In this document: positions 25,388-35,133 of the stretch, one piece after another
Layout: each line of letters opens with the position of its first letter
How positions within the stretch are numbered: position 1 is the stretch's first letter
Source of the DNA: Treponema sp.
GTDB taxonomy: Bacteria; Spirochaetota; Spirochaetia; Treponematales; Treponemataceae
DNA length: 62,473 nt
Assembly (NCBI GenBank): GCA_012519415.1
Contig: JAAYQG010000141.1
Location: forward strand, 1 to 62,473
Direction: 5' to 3'
Notes under the pieces: model-generated
What the model saw: the letters and a program-made list of their open reading frames with translations, nothing else
Database searches by the model: none
What the model was told of the DNA's origin: nothing
Position numbers and translations under genes: made by a program

Positions 25388-26946
25388 TGGACACACAAGC
25401 ACTTATCAAAAACTTGCATCCGCTTGAAATTCGAGTCTTGCGTACATATAGTGCAAAAGACGAAATAACAGCAGAACGCTTGCAAAAAGAACTTGAATAT
25501 AAAGAAGGACATGCAAACCAAGCGTTTTCTTGGCTTGCCGGAAAAGAACTTGCTGTTGTAGTTCGCCGCGAACCACATACATTTTTTGAAATTACTGAAC
25601 TTGGGCGAACATTTGCAGAAAATGGCACAAATGATGAGCGTATTGTTGCGTTTTTGAAAGAAAAAGGTCCGCATAGTTTGCCGGAAATTGCCTCTTTGCT
25701 CAAAATTGAAAACAAAGATGTAGGCAGTGCTTTCGGTCTTTTGTCAAAAGAAAACATTGTTGCTATGGACGTTGATAAGAAAGCAATTTTCACCGGCAAA
25801 CCGTTAAGTGAACGCATGGCAGTTACTGCCGCATTGCTAAAAAAAGCAACATCTTGTGATAATAACCTAATAGATCACTCTTCGCTTACAAAAGCAGAAC
25901 TTGATTGTATTGGTTCTTTGGCAAAAAAACGTGGTGCTACCGATTCGGCTTTTCGCATTGTTGAAAGAGAAACTGTTGTATATAAGCTTACAGCAAATGC
26001 AGAAAACATAAAGAAAGCGTTAGAAGTGGCAGGTGTTACCGGCGAAGAATTAGGTTCTTTAACACCTAAAATGATTGCTTCCGGCGAATGGAAAAATAAA
26101 ACTTTCCGTGGATATAATATTGCCGTACCTCCTGCACGAATTATTTTAGGTCGTACAAATCCTTATGTTTCATTTCTTGAAAGTGTTAAAGACAAACTTG
26201 TTTCGATTGGGTTTGAAGAATTTGACGGTTCTCTTGTAGAAACAGAATTTTGGAACGGCGATGCTTTGTTTATGCCGCAGTTTCATGCTGCTCGTGATAT
26301 TCATGATGTTTATTATGTAAAAAACCCGACACATGCAAAAAAAATTGAAGAACCTTATTTGTCTAATGTTGCCGCTGTTCATCGCGATGGAGGAAATACA
26401 GGTAGCCGTGGTTGGAATTATAAATTTGATACTGACTTTACTCGTAGATTGATTTTACGCAGTCAAGGAACAGTTCTTTCTGCGCACCAGCTTGCATCAA
26501 ATCCAAAAATTCCCGGAAAATATTTCGGTATTGCTCGTTGTTTCCGTTATGATAAAGTTGACGCTACGCATTTATCAGATTTTTATCAAACAGAAGGTAT
26601 TGTTTTAGGTGAAGAAGTAAATCTAAAAACATTGTTAGGATTCCTTGAAATGTTTGCTGTAGAAATTGCAGGTGCTACAGATGTAAAATATGTACCCGGC
26701 TACTTTCCATTTACAGAGCCGTCTGTTGAAGTTCACATAAAACATCCTGTTCTTGGTTGGTTTGAGTTAGGCGGTTCTGGTATTTTCCGTCCTGAAGTTA
26801 CAAAAGCTATGGGAGTTGATTGCCCTGTTCTTGCGTGGGGTATTGGAATAGACCGAATGGCACTCATGGCACTTGGATTAAACGACTTGAGAGAGCTTTT
26901 TAGTAACGATATTGAACAAGTTAGACTACGAAAAGCAAGGTACTAA
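25387..26946 (+). CDS. pheS: Phenylalanyl-tRNA synthetase alpha chain, archaeal/eukaryotic type
   Basis: 519 residues, well above the roughly 330-350 of ordinary bacterial PheS. The extra N-terminus (1-200) consists of winged-helix repeats as in archaeal and eukaryotic cytosolic alpha chains. The class II core follows: motif 2 around RLILRSQGTVLSAHQL and motif 3 in VLAWGIGIDRMALMALG. It aminoacylates tRNA-Phe as an alpha2beta2 tetramer. Spirochaetes are known to carry this archaeal-like PheRS, probably by old transfer. The beta gene is not adjacent; the next gene runs the other way. Confidence 0.95.
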   Translation: MDTQALIKNLHPLEIRVLRTYSAKDEITAERLQKELEYKEGHANQAFSWLAGKELAVVVRREPHTFFEITELGRTFAENGTNDERIVAFLKEKGPHSLPEIASLLKIENKDVGSAFGLLSKENIVAMDVDKKAIFTGKPLSERMAVTAALLKKATSCDNNLIDHSSLTKAELDCIGSLAKKRGATDSAFRIVERETVVYKLTANAENIKKALEVAGVTGEELGSLTPKMIASGEWKNKTFRGYNIAVPPARIILGRTNPYVSFLESVKDKLVSIGFEEFDGSLVETEFWNGDALFMPQFHAARDIHDVYYVKNPTHAKKIEEPYLSNVAAVHRDGGNTGSRGWNYKFDTDFTRRLILRSQGTVLSAHQLASNPKIPGKYFGIARCFRYDKVDATHLSDFYQTEGIVLGEEVNLKTLLGFLEMFAVEIAGATDVKYVPGYFPFTEPSVEVHIKHPVLGWFELGGSGIFRPEVTKAMGVDCPVLAWGIGIDRMALMALGLNDLRELFSNDIEQVRLRKARY

Positions 26947-26947
26947 A

Positions 26948-27013
26948 TTTTAACGAACAGCTTCCGCCCTGCTCAAAGATTTTTTCAGTTTTATGGCGAG
27001 TTGTTCGTTAAAA
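26948..27013. other. Long hairpin between convergent pheS and response regulator genes
   Basis: TTTTAACGAACA (26948-26959) pairs with TGTTCGTTAAAA (27002-27013), extended inwards by weaker pairing (CTT/GAG, GCC/GGC). It lies where a shared terminator is expected, but T-tracts are short on both strands. Confidence 0.5.
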
Positions 27014-27056
27014 GAAATTTGTAAATTTTACCGATTATTCTAAAAACTTAAAACAA

Positions 27057-27422
27057 TCAGTCTATACCTATGATTTTTTGGATTCTTACCGGAAGCTGAT
27101 TTACATCAAAAGGCTTTGCAATATAATCTACAGCACCAAGTTCCAGAGCCTCTGTAACAACGTCTTTGTTTGTATTTGCTGTAAGAAATATGACTGGCAC
27201 TTTCTTGTATTCTTTATGCTGTTTTAGCAATTTCATAACTTCAATACCGTCCATTTCGGGCATTACTATATCAAGCAAAATCAAATCCGGTATAACTCTT
27301 TCTAGCATAACAAAAAGCTGTTTGCCGCCTGTTAAAAGCTTTAATTGGTATTTGTCTTTTAGGGCGTTTTCTGCAACGCGCAAATTTGTAATTTCATCGT
27401 CGACAAGAAAAATACGCTTCAT
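27057..27422 (-). CDS. Single-domain response regulator (CheY-like)
   Basis: A 121-residue stand-alone receiver: acidic pair DDE (8-10), phospho-acceptor Asp in LILLDIVMPEMDG, conserved Thr in VIFLTAN, and Lys in YIAKPF. It has no output domain, so it acts through protein contacts or as a phosphate shuttle. GAGGA precedes the ATG at 27422. It lies downstream of the large hybrid kinase but is separated from it by a terminator-like hairpin. Confidence 0.88.
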   Translation of the reverse strand: MKRIFLVDDEITNLRVAENALKDKYQLKLLTGGKQLFVMLERVIPDLILLDIVMPEMDGIEVMKLLKQHKEYKKVPVIFLTANTNKDVVTEALELGAVDYIAKPFDVNQLPVRIQKIIGID

Positions 27423-27446
27423 TATGTCCTCTCTTTTTCTAATTAC

Positions 27447-27492
27447 AAAAAACCTCGTTATTGCTTGAAGTTACACAAAGAACTTCAGCGAG
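27447..27492 (-). terminator. Terminator or attenuator between hybrid kinase and receiver gene
   Basis: Minus strand: outer CTCG/CGAG (27492-27489 with 27457-27454) and inner TGAAGTT/AACTTCA stems (27487-27481 with 27472-27466) enclose unequal internal loops, then GTTTTTT. The two-storey shape is like the fourth hairpin of the 158-bp units. Confidence 0.7.
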
Positions 27493-27510
27493 ATTATTGA
27501 TTAATTTTAT

Positions 27511-30500
27511 TCATTTTAAAAAATCTATCAACTCTTCTGCTTCCTTTGACATTTTTTCATAGTCATAAGAATATGCTGCTTGAGAAACAGCATCAAGTTT
27601 AGATTTTATTATATCATTCCATGAGTAATTAGCAACTTTTTTTAACGATTCTTCAAAATTTACAATATCCATATCATATGCGTATTGCTTTAATTGAATC
27701 GCTGTTTCTTTTAATAAAGAAATCGATCCTTCTTCGAGGTTTTCAGTTGCTGTTGGTTTTTTTGAGTCAAGGAATTTTTTTATATTTATACAGACTTCTT
27801 TATATAGCGATATACATTCTTCAAAATTTTCATTGATAAAAGATATATCATTGTTTTGCCCTGCATCTTCAAGAGTTTCAGCTAAATCCGAAACATTATC
27901 TGCGCCAATATAGCGAGCAGCACTTTTTAGTCCGTGAATATTTGTGGTGAAGCCTTGAATATCGTTTGTTTCAACCATTTGGCGAATTTCTTTTTCTCGT
28001 TTTTCACAGTCGTTTGAAAAAGTTGTAAGAATATCAATATATGTTGATTTATCGCCGCCTGCAAAACTTAATCCGTTTTGATAGTTTATTCCGTCTATGA
28101 ATATTTGTTCATGTTCGGGTTCTTCTGTTGTCGTAGTTTCTATTTGTATTTCGGGAATATCATATTTGATTTTTTCGAGCGGGAGCCAATCTGCAAGAAC
28201 AGCATTAAGTTTTGAAGGATCAATAGGCTTAGACAAAAAGTCATTGAGTCCTTCAGAGAGGAATATTTCGCGCATTCCACTTAAAGCATTTGCAGTAAGT
28301 GCAATTATTGGTATTTTGTTATTTTCATTGTTTTCAAGTGCTCTAATTTTGTGTGTTGTTTCAATTCCGTCCATATCCGGCATTAGATGGTCCATAAAAA
28401 TCAAATCGTAAGTTTTTTTGTAAATCAACCCGAGTGTTTCGTAGCCGGAAATTGCTGTTTCGCATTCTATTCCGTGTGTTCTTAAAAGACCTTGTGCAAC
28501 TTTTAAGTTTACGGAATTATCATCTACAACAAGAATTTTTGCTTCCGGGGCGAAAACTCTGTTGAAATTTTTAGTTTGGGCAAAGCGAGTTTGAATAAAC
28601 ATATCTTTACCCGACAATGCTTGTGCAAGCGGAACACAATAAACAGGCGTAACAAGAATGCTTGTTTTGCTTTGCGAAACTGCTACAGAATCTTCTGCTA
28701 TTTGAACAACTTTCAAATTTTCCATGTTTTCAGCTTTTAGGCATTGGTGGATTTTATCAAAATATTTTGACGAAACAAAGACAAAATCGTAGTTTTGATT
28801 TTGTTTGCTTTTATTTAAGTATTGTGTTGCTGTTTTTACATCGACACAAAGGTCAACATTAGCTTCAAGTGCTTTAAATTCTTTCATCATAAACGCACTG
28901 GTGCGGTTGTTTGGTTCAAAATAGAGAATCTTTTTGTTTGCGGTTTTTTTTGTATCAACAAGAGGTTTATATTTTGAAACTTGCTGACGTATTATTGCAG
29001 TAAATGTAGAACCTTTTCCATATTCACTTTCTACAGAAATTGAACCGTTCATCATTTTGCAAAGTTGTTTTGTAATTGAAAGACCAAGTCCTGTTCCTAC
29101 AATGCTGCGATTTTTTTGTGCATCAAGTCGTTCGAATTCTGTGAACAAATGTTTTTTATCTTCATCTTTGATTCCAATGCCTGTATCATTTACTGTAAAT
29201 TTAAGCTCAAAATCGTTGTTCATTTCTTCGCCGAGCACTGTCAAAGACAAATATCCTTCATGTGTATATTTTACGGCATTGCTCAAAAGGTTGAGCAGAA
29301 TCTGCTTAATTCGTATTTCATCGCCTGTCATTTCTAAAGGAACTTTTGGGTCAATATGGACAAAAAAATCGAGATATTTATCTTGTGCTCGTAATTTTAT
29401 CATTGTAATAACATCGCTTATCATTTCAATGAAGTTATACGTAACAACTGTAAGCGAGAGTTTGCCCGATTCAATTTTCGAAATATCTAAAATATCGTTT
29501 ATAATTCCAAGAAGACTGTGGCTTGCTGTTGAAATGTTTCTTGCATATTCGATATTTGATGCAGAAGATGTTTTATCGAGCAAAATCAAATCGCTCATGC
29601 CCATAATTGCATTCATTGGTGTTCTAATTTCATGGCTCATGCTTGCAAGAAAGTTGGATTTTGCTTTTGTTGCAGCTAATGCTGTTTCTTTTGCTTCTCG
29701 TAGCTGTTCGTTCATTTTTACCATGTCTGTGATGTCTGTAAAAATACTGTACATAACAGGCGTGCCGTTATAATTTTCATTTACAAAAAGGCACTTTGTT
29801 CGAACTGATATATATTGCCCGTTTTTATGTTGAATTCGATAAGAAATGGAGTAAGGCATCTTTTTTTCCATTGCAAAATACAATGCTTCAAAAATTTGGG
29901 GAACATCGTCTTGATGGAAATATTTGATGCCCATAAAACCGTCCACTTCTATGTCTTTAGATGTTCGCCCTATGAGATTTAAAAATTTCTGGTTTGTATA
30001 TAAAAATGTGAATTCCGGATTTACTGCAAGCTTTGCAATTCCGTCTGCTGCTGTATTTACAAGCTCGTCAATATCTTTTTCATCAACAAAAAAAGCTTGA
30101 TGTTGCAAAAGCTCCGATTCGTAAATTGTGTAAGTGTTCATTCCATGTGTTTGGCTGAAATAAAGTGCTTCGTTTGCTTTGCCGAAAAGCTCTTTGTAGC
30201 TTGTGCTATGTTCCGGAAAAAGCGCGCAACCTATACTTGCTGTTACGGTACATGTAATGTTTTCATTTACAACTTCCCTGTGAAGTTCATCACATATAAT
30301 TTGAAGTTGTGTTTTTAGCATGGCACGGTTGCCGTAGTTTTTAATAAGAATTGCAAAGCTTACACCGCCTAGTCGTCCTACAATATCTTCGCTTCTTATG
30401 TTATGTTTTATAGTTTCTATAAAATCCATTATGATTGAATCGCCACTTAAATATCCGAGCGTTTCGTTAATTTGGCGGAAGTTGTCGATGTCCAAAATAA

Positions 30501-32013
30501 CAAGTGCGTGATGACAATTTACAATTCCCGCATCTGTTAGAAATTCTTTGACACGAGTATCAAATGAAGATTTGTTAAGCAAGTTTGTAAGAAAATCTTT
30601 TTCACTTTTTTCAACGAGCGAAATTTCTTTTCGTTTTTCTTCATCTATATCTCTTATAAAAATTATTGCGCGAACTGTTTTTGTTGATTCAAAATAATAA
30701 AGTGTAATTTTTGCGCTTTTCCACACATAATTTGAACTTCTTGTGTTGTCCATAAAAAGAATTTCTTCGGAATATTCGCCTTGTTCATATTTTTTCAGCA
30801 AAGATTCGGAACAGAGAGTTTCGTAAACTTGCGAGGCAAAATTCGGGTGTATAACCTTTTTTACAATCGCCATCAATATTTCATCGTATCCAGCTTTTTT
30901 GTTTAGGTTAAGAAAAGACAAAAGCTCGTCGGCAGACTTGCCCAAAATAATATCATCAGTAATATCTGCTTCAAAAACATTTTCGTAAATTCCACAACAA
31001 ATTTCTCGTATAAAACGTTCATGCTCGTAGCGGGAATCTGCAAGTTTTTCTCTTGCAATATAAATTCTGTTTCTTAGACTATAAACAGCGGTACATATAG
31101 TTAAAACTAAAGCCGCAAAAACCCACATTGTTCCAACCAAATAAAGAAGATTATATTTAAAATCTTCAGCTGAAGTTATTGAAAATAAAATCCAATCTTG
31201 CTCATTAAGCGGCATATATGTTGCAAAATGTAGTTTTTTATCTTTGCCGGTATAAATAAACATTCCCTTTGAACTATCTTCAAAAGATGTTTTTACTTGA
31301 GCTGTTGTTTTGTTCTTAAAAAGAAAATTAGTTATAGGTTTGAAATTTTCGTTGAGTGTTGTGTTTACAGAAAAGCCGATTTCATCGAGATTTTTTGTTG
31401 ACGCAAGAATTGTTCCGTCTTTTGAGCAAAGAATAAAAGAATCATTCGTTTTGTCTGTTTGCGGCATAAATTTTATAAACATATTTTCCGCATATATAAA
31501 ATTTCCTAAAAAACCAACTAAGAGTGAATCTTTGAATACGGGCGCAGAAAAAGCAAAAACGGATTTTTTTTCTGATTTATCTTGTAAAGATATTGATTTT
31601 GGTCCGTAAAACCCGCTTTTTTTTGCAATAAAATTATGTATGGATTTTTGTTCTTTAGTTGAAAATTTTTGGTTTGTGGAAAAATATTCATTTGTAAGGA
31701 TGTTATCAAATAAAAGAAAATCAGCAACAAGTTCTTTGTGAAAAATCGGAATAACATTTTCCGGATTTTTATCAAGTTGTAACTCTTTTGAAAATTCTTC
31801 TGCAACAGAACGCGTAAGCAAAAGTTCATAATTAAGGGAAATTTCAAAAGTGTTACGCTGCTGTTCAAGAGTATGTAATGTCTGTGATGTAAGTTCTTTT
31901 GTTTTTAAATCGACGATAATAAGGCTTGTTGTAATAAGGGCAAAAAGTAAAAAAACAATAACCAAAATAAGAATAATCAGAGGCAACCACGCCAGTTTTT
32001 TTTGTTCAGCCAT
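27511..32013 (-). CDS. Very large hybrid sensor histidine kinase
   Basis: 1500 residues. A membrane helix (about 10-32), an extracytoplasmic CACHE-like sensor and a second helix (about 285-308) are followed by a PAS-like region, a GGDEF domain whose signature is eroded to GGVSF (near 548), a PAS domain (about 640-770), HisKA with SHEIRTPMNAIMG (phospho-His near 794), HATPase with GTGLGLS, a degenerate receiver starting KKILYFEPNNRT that lacks the acidic pair, an intact receiver (KILVVDDN; MDHLMPDMDG, Asp near 1206) and an Hpt domain (IHGLKSAARYIGA, His near 1359). This is a complete phosphorelay in one chain, so the phosphate can pass to a separate regulator such as the CheY-like protein next door. 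AGGAAC precedes the ATG. Confidence 0.92.
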   Translation of the reverse strand: MAEQKKLAWLPLIILILVIVFLLFALITTSLIIVDLKTKELTSQTLHTLEQQRNTFEISLNYELLLTRSVAEEFSKELQLDKNPENVIPIFHKELVADFLLFDNILTNEYFSTNQKFSTKEQKSIHNFIAKKSGFYGPKSISLQDKSEKKSVFAFSAPVFKDSLLVGFLGNFIYAENMFIKFMPQTDKTNDSFILCSKDGTILASTKNLDEIGFSVNTTLNENFKPITNFLFKNKTTAQVKTSFEDSSKGMFIYTGKDKKLHFATYMPLNEQDWILFSITSAEDFKYNLLYLVGTMWVFAALVLTICTAVYSLRNRIYIAREKLADSRYEHERFIREICCGIYENVFEADITDDIILGKSADELLSFLNLNKKAGYDEILMAIVKKVIHPNFASQVYETLCSESLLKKYEQGEYSEEILFMDNTRSSNYVWKSAKITLYYFESTKTVRAIIFIRDIDEEKRKEISLVEKSEKDFLTNLLNKSSFDTRVKEFLTDAGIVNCHHALVILDIDNFRQINETLGYLSGDSIIMDFIETIKHNIRSEDIVGRLGGVSFAILIKNYGNRAMLKTQLQIICDELHREVVNENITCTVTASIGCALFPEHSTSYKELFGKANEALYFSQTHGMNTYTIYESELLQHQAFFVDEKDIDELVNTAADGIAKLAVNPEFTFLYTNQKFLNLIGRTSKDIEVDGFMGIKYFHQDDVPQIFEALYFAMEKKMPYSISYRIQHKNGQYISVRTKCLFVNENYNGTPVMYSIFTDITDMVKMNEQLREAKETALAATKAKSNFLASMSHEIRTPMNAIMGMSDLILLDKTSSASNIEYARNISTASHSLLGIINDILDISKIESGKLSLTVVTYNFIEMISDVITMIKLRAQDKYLDFFVHIDPKVPLEMTGDEIRIKQILLNLLSNAVKYTHEGYLSLTVLGEEMNNDFELKFTVNDTGIGIKDEDKKHLFTEFERLDAQKNRSIVGTGLGLSITKQLCKMMNGSISVESEYGKGSTFTAIIRQQVSKYKPLVDTKKTANKKILYFEPNNRTSAFMMKEFKALEANVDLCVDVKTATQYLNKSKQNQNYDFVFVSSKYFDKIHQCLKAENMENLKVVQIAEDSVAVSQSKTSILVTPVYCVPLAQALSGKDMFIQTRFAQTKNFNRVFAPEAKILVVDDNSVNLKVAQGLLRTHGIECETAISGYETLGLIYKKTYDLIFMDHLMPDMDGIETTHKIRALENNENNKIPIIALTANALSGMREIFLSEGLNDFLSKPIDPSKLNAVLADWLPLEKIKYDIPEIQIETTTTEEPEHEQIFIDGINYQNGLSFAGGDKSTYIDILTTFSNDCEKREKEIRQMVETNDIQGFTTNIHGLKSAARYIGADNVSDLAETLEDAGQNNDISFINENFEECISLYKEVCINIKKFLDSKKPTATENLEEGSISLLKETAIQLKQYAYDMDIVNFEESLKKVANYSWNDIIKSKLDAVSQAAYSYDYEKMSKEAEELIDFLK

Positions 32014-32476
32014 TTTGTTCCTAAACTTGCCAAAAATTAAAAGACAAGGTTTTATTAGTATTTGGATATATGTGCGCCGTATTAGCCCGCTAAAGCTTTA
32101 TAGCTACTAATTTTTGCAACGAGTACATTCATTATACATCAAACTTATTTTTTGTGGGAATTTTTTGCACTATAACAATAAAAAACTGAATAAAAAAGCT
32201 TGCAGATTGCAATATTGTATTGTAAATTAGTAATCATGTCTGAGGTTCCGTATTTCTTTTTACAATAAATTACAATAAAAAAAATTGGAACCGCGTGTTT
32301 TATGCCGATAAAGAATCGGAATATTTTATATGGAGATTGTTTTAGATTATTTAGTTTCGGTATTATTTTAACAAAATACAGAAAAATCAGATTTTATCTG
32401 GCTGAATAGCTTTTACCTATAAAAATAAAATTTTTTAACATAGTTATAAGCTGTAAAACATTTTGCAGGAGTGTTC
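32014..32476. other. Divergent intergenic region, hybrid kinase / MCP
   Basis: AT-rich. A GCCGATAA at 32304-32311 matches the sigma-28 -10 consensus on the MCP strand and would leave a 160-base leader. The spaced TAAA is missing (TTGG at the expected place), so it is only a candidate. No gene. Confidence 0.35.
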
Positions 32477-34660
32477 ATGAAATTAACTCTTAAATTGCGA
32501 CTTCTTTTCTTTGCTGTTTCTTTTATTCCTTTATTGCTGATTAGTACAATGCTGATTTTTATGAATTATAAAGCAACGGTAAAAAATATTTATTCATATT
32601 ATGAAGCATTTGTTGATAATTCATCTTCGATAATTTCGAATTTTTTTAATGAAAAAGTTGTAGTTGTATCAACTTTATCAAAAATGGAAGATGTTTCGGA
32701 TCATAACTGGGAAAAAGTTTCTTCTTCCATGCAAGATATTGTTTCAGAAGAAACATTTGAGAAAATCATTATTGCATTTAACGATGGAACATACCATAAC
32801 ACTGGCGGCGGAAATCCATATTTTGACGGCAAACAGACTACCGATAACAACAGCCCAAATGCGAAATTGTCTTCTATTGCTATTCGTGATTATTTTAAAG
32901 ATATTGTTACAAATAATAAAACAGGACAAAGTATGGCTTATGTTTCGGAGCCTGTTATTTCTTTGAGTAATGGCATACGACAGATTATGGTTTGTCATAC
33001 ATTACATAAAGACGGCAAGATTAATGGAATTGTTGCCGGTTCTGTTTCTTTCGATTTACTCATTGAAGAACTCAAGAAAATTCAGCTGCAAGCTAAGAGT
33101 GCATTTGGAGCAGAAATCAAGTTTGTTATAGTCAATGATGCAGGTAATATCGTCTATCACTGGGATGATTCTAAAGTGATTCATATAAAAGAAGAAAACG
33201 GTAAAAAAATTTCTGTTACATCTTCTATTGCGGAACTTCCCCCTGTTTTTCGTTCTTATGCAGAGCGCATGATTGCTCGAGATGAAAATTTTGAAACTGC
33301 TAATTATTTGATTGGAAATGTAGAAACATTGTTCAATTTCAGGCCGATAGAAAACACTTATATGTCGCTTGGTCTTTTTATTGAAAAAGAACCTTTGTTT
33401 GTTGTTGTAAAAAACCAAATGGGAATAGCAATTATATGGATTGTCGTTATTACTTTAATAGTTATTGTCTTTTCGTTTATATTCTCAAGACGAATCGTTT
33501 CGCCGTTGAGTACTATTGCAAATAGTTTTGGAACTTTGGCAACAGGTGCCGGTGATCTTACAGTTCGTCTTGTTAGAAAAGTTAATAACAATGATGTTAT
33601 ATCAAGAATTTCAGGTAATTTTAATAACTTCCTTGAAACGCTCGGGCGAATAATTCGTTCAATTCAGTCTGAAGCGGAACAACTTGGAAATGTTTCAACA
33701 AATTTGAATGAAACCGTAAACGAAACAAAAATTGCAATCGGCGACATTGACAACCAAACAGGAATACTTTCAAAAAACGCTATAAATTTGAGTGCAAGTA
33801 TTGAAGAAGCAACTTCAACAATTCACGAAATTACTAAGACAATTGAAAGCTTGAACCATCAAATTTCAAATCAAGCAAATAGTGTTAACGAATCTTCTGC
33901 CGCTATTGAAGAAATGGTTGCAAATATTCAGTCTGTATCAAATAACTTAGGGCGCGCAAGCAAAACATTTACAGAACTTAAAGATGCTTCAGAAACAGGT
34001 AGAAACACAATGGAAGGTGTTATAGAATCAGTTAAAGAAACAGCGTTGCATTCTCATCAGCTTCTTGAAGCAAACGAATTGATTGAAACTATCGCTTCGC
34101 AAACAAACTTGCTTGCTATGAATGCGGCTATTGAGGCTGCTCATGCCGGAGAAGCAGGCAAAGGTTTCTCTGTTGTTGCTGATGAAATTCGTAAGCTTGC
34201 GGAAGATACGGCTGAACAATCAAAGAAAATTGCAGAAATGCTCGGTGTTGTTGTTTCAAATATTGGAAATGTTGTAGACCAATCTACAGATGCAAATACC
34301 GTATTTGATGATATTTCTGGTCAAATTGGCGATGTCAACGATTTGATGGCTGAAATTTCCATGTCAATGCGCGAACAGTCGGAAGGCTCGCAACAAGTGC
34401 TTGAATCTTTGCGCACAATGCAAGATACAACTTCTCTTATTTTAGAAGGCTCAACAGAAATGAACAGTGGTGCTTCGATGGTGCAAAAAGAGATGATAAA
34501 TATACGAGATTTTGCTTATCAAGTTAAAGAAGTTACACAAAATGTAAATGACAGAATGGGACAAATCAGTGTTTCTGTTGACAGTGTTTCTTCTCTTTCA
34601 AATAAAAACAACAGTTTGTCTGATGAGCTTTATTCACAGACAAAAGGTTTTAAGTTGTAA
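32477..34660 (+). CDS. Methyl-accepting chemotaxis protein
   Basis: 727 residues. Helix 1 (about 10-30), a dCACHE-type ligand-binding domain (about 35-280), helix 2 (about 318-340), a HAMP domain and a cytoplasmic signalling domain with the invariant hairpin tip ([20 protein letters not shown] and the following [21 protein letters not shown]). Glu/Gln-rich methylation heptads flank it. It senses an extracellular small molecule and controls CheA. AGGAG at 32467-32471 selects the ATG at 32477; the upstream GTG in frame overlaps that site. Confidence 0.95.
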   Translation: MKLTLKLRLLFFAVSFIPLLLISTMLIFMNYKATVKNIYSYYEAFVDNSSSIISNFFNEKVVVVSTLSKMEDVSDHNWEKVSSSMQDIVSEETFEKIIIAFNDGTYHNTGGGNPYFDGKQTTDNNSPNAKLSSIAIRDYFKDIVTNNKTGQSMAYVSEPVISLSNGIRQIMVCHTLHKDGKINGIVAGSVSFDLLIEELKKIQLQAKSAFGAEIKFVIVNDAGNIVYHWDDSKVIHIKEENGKKISVTSSIAELPPVFRSYAERMIARDENFETANYLIGNVETLFNFRPIENTYMSLGLFIEKEPLFVVVKNQMGIAIIWIVVITLIVIVFSFIFSRRIVSPLSTIANSFGTLATGAGDLTVRLVRKVNNNDVISRISGNFNNFLETLGRIIRSIQSEAEQLGNVSTNLNETVNETKIAIGDIDNQTGILSKNAINLSASIEEATSTIHEITKTIESLNHQISNQANSVNESSAAIEEMVANIQSVSNNLGRASKTFTELKDASETGRNTMEGVIESVKETALHSHQLLEANELIETIASQTNLLAMNAAIEAAHAGEAGKGFSVVADEIRKLAEDTAEQSKKIAEMLGVVVSNIGNVVDQSTDANTVFDDISGQIGDVNDLMAEISMSMREQSEGSQQVLESLRTMQDTTSLILEGSTEMNSGASMVQKEMINIRDFAYQVKEVTQNVNDRMGQISVSVDSVSSLSNKNNSLSDELYSQTKGFKL

Positions 34661-34698
34661 TTTGAAAATTGCGATTTTAACTAAAGAGAATATGATTT

Positions 34699-35133
34699 TT
34701 AATGCTTTAGTTTATTGATAAGTGCTTTTATAGCCATTTCATAGCCGTCAAAACCGAAACCTGCAAAAGTTTCAAAGCAAAACATACCTGCATATGAAAT
34801 TTGGCGAAAATTTTCTCTTTTAGAAACTTCGGAAAGGTGAACCTCTACAGCCGGAATCGATACAGCTTTTAGTGCATCTAAAATTGCAACACTTGTATGT
34901 GTATAAGCCGCAGGATTTATAATTATTCCATTAAAGCGGTTGTAAGCTTTTTGAATTTTGCTGACAATACAAGATTCTGAATTTGATTGGATAATTTTTA
35001 TCTTCACATTGTTTTTTTTGGCAGATGTTTTCAAAAAGCGAACTAAATCTTTATATGTTTTTTTTCCGTAAATGCTTGGTTCTCTTGTACCAAGCATATT
35101 TAAGTTTGGGCCGTTAATTATAAGAAATTTCAT
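34699..35133 (-). CDS. aroQ: 3-dehydroquinate dehydratase, type II
   Basis: A 144-residue type II dehydroquinase. It shows INGPNLNMLGTREPSIYG (6-23, with the catalytic Arg and Tyr), NPAAYTHTSVAILDAL and EVHLSEVSKRENFR. It forms a dodecamer and catalyses trans-dehydration of 3-dehydroquinate. It is the last gene of the aromatic operon, and its start overlaps the end of the trifunctional gene by 4 bases. Confidence 0.95.
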   Translation of the reverse strand: MKFLIINGPNLNMLGTREPSIYGKKTYKDLVRFLKTSAKKNNVKIKIIQSNSESCIVSKIQKAYNRFNGIIINPAAYTHTSVAILDALKAVSIPAVEVHLSEVSKRENFRQISYAGMFCFETFAGFGFDGYEMAIKALINKLKH

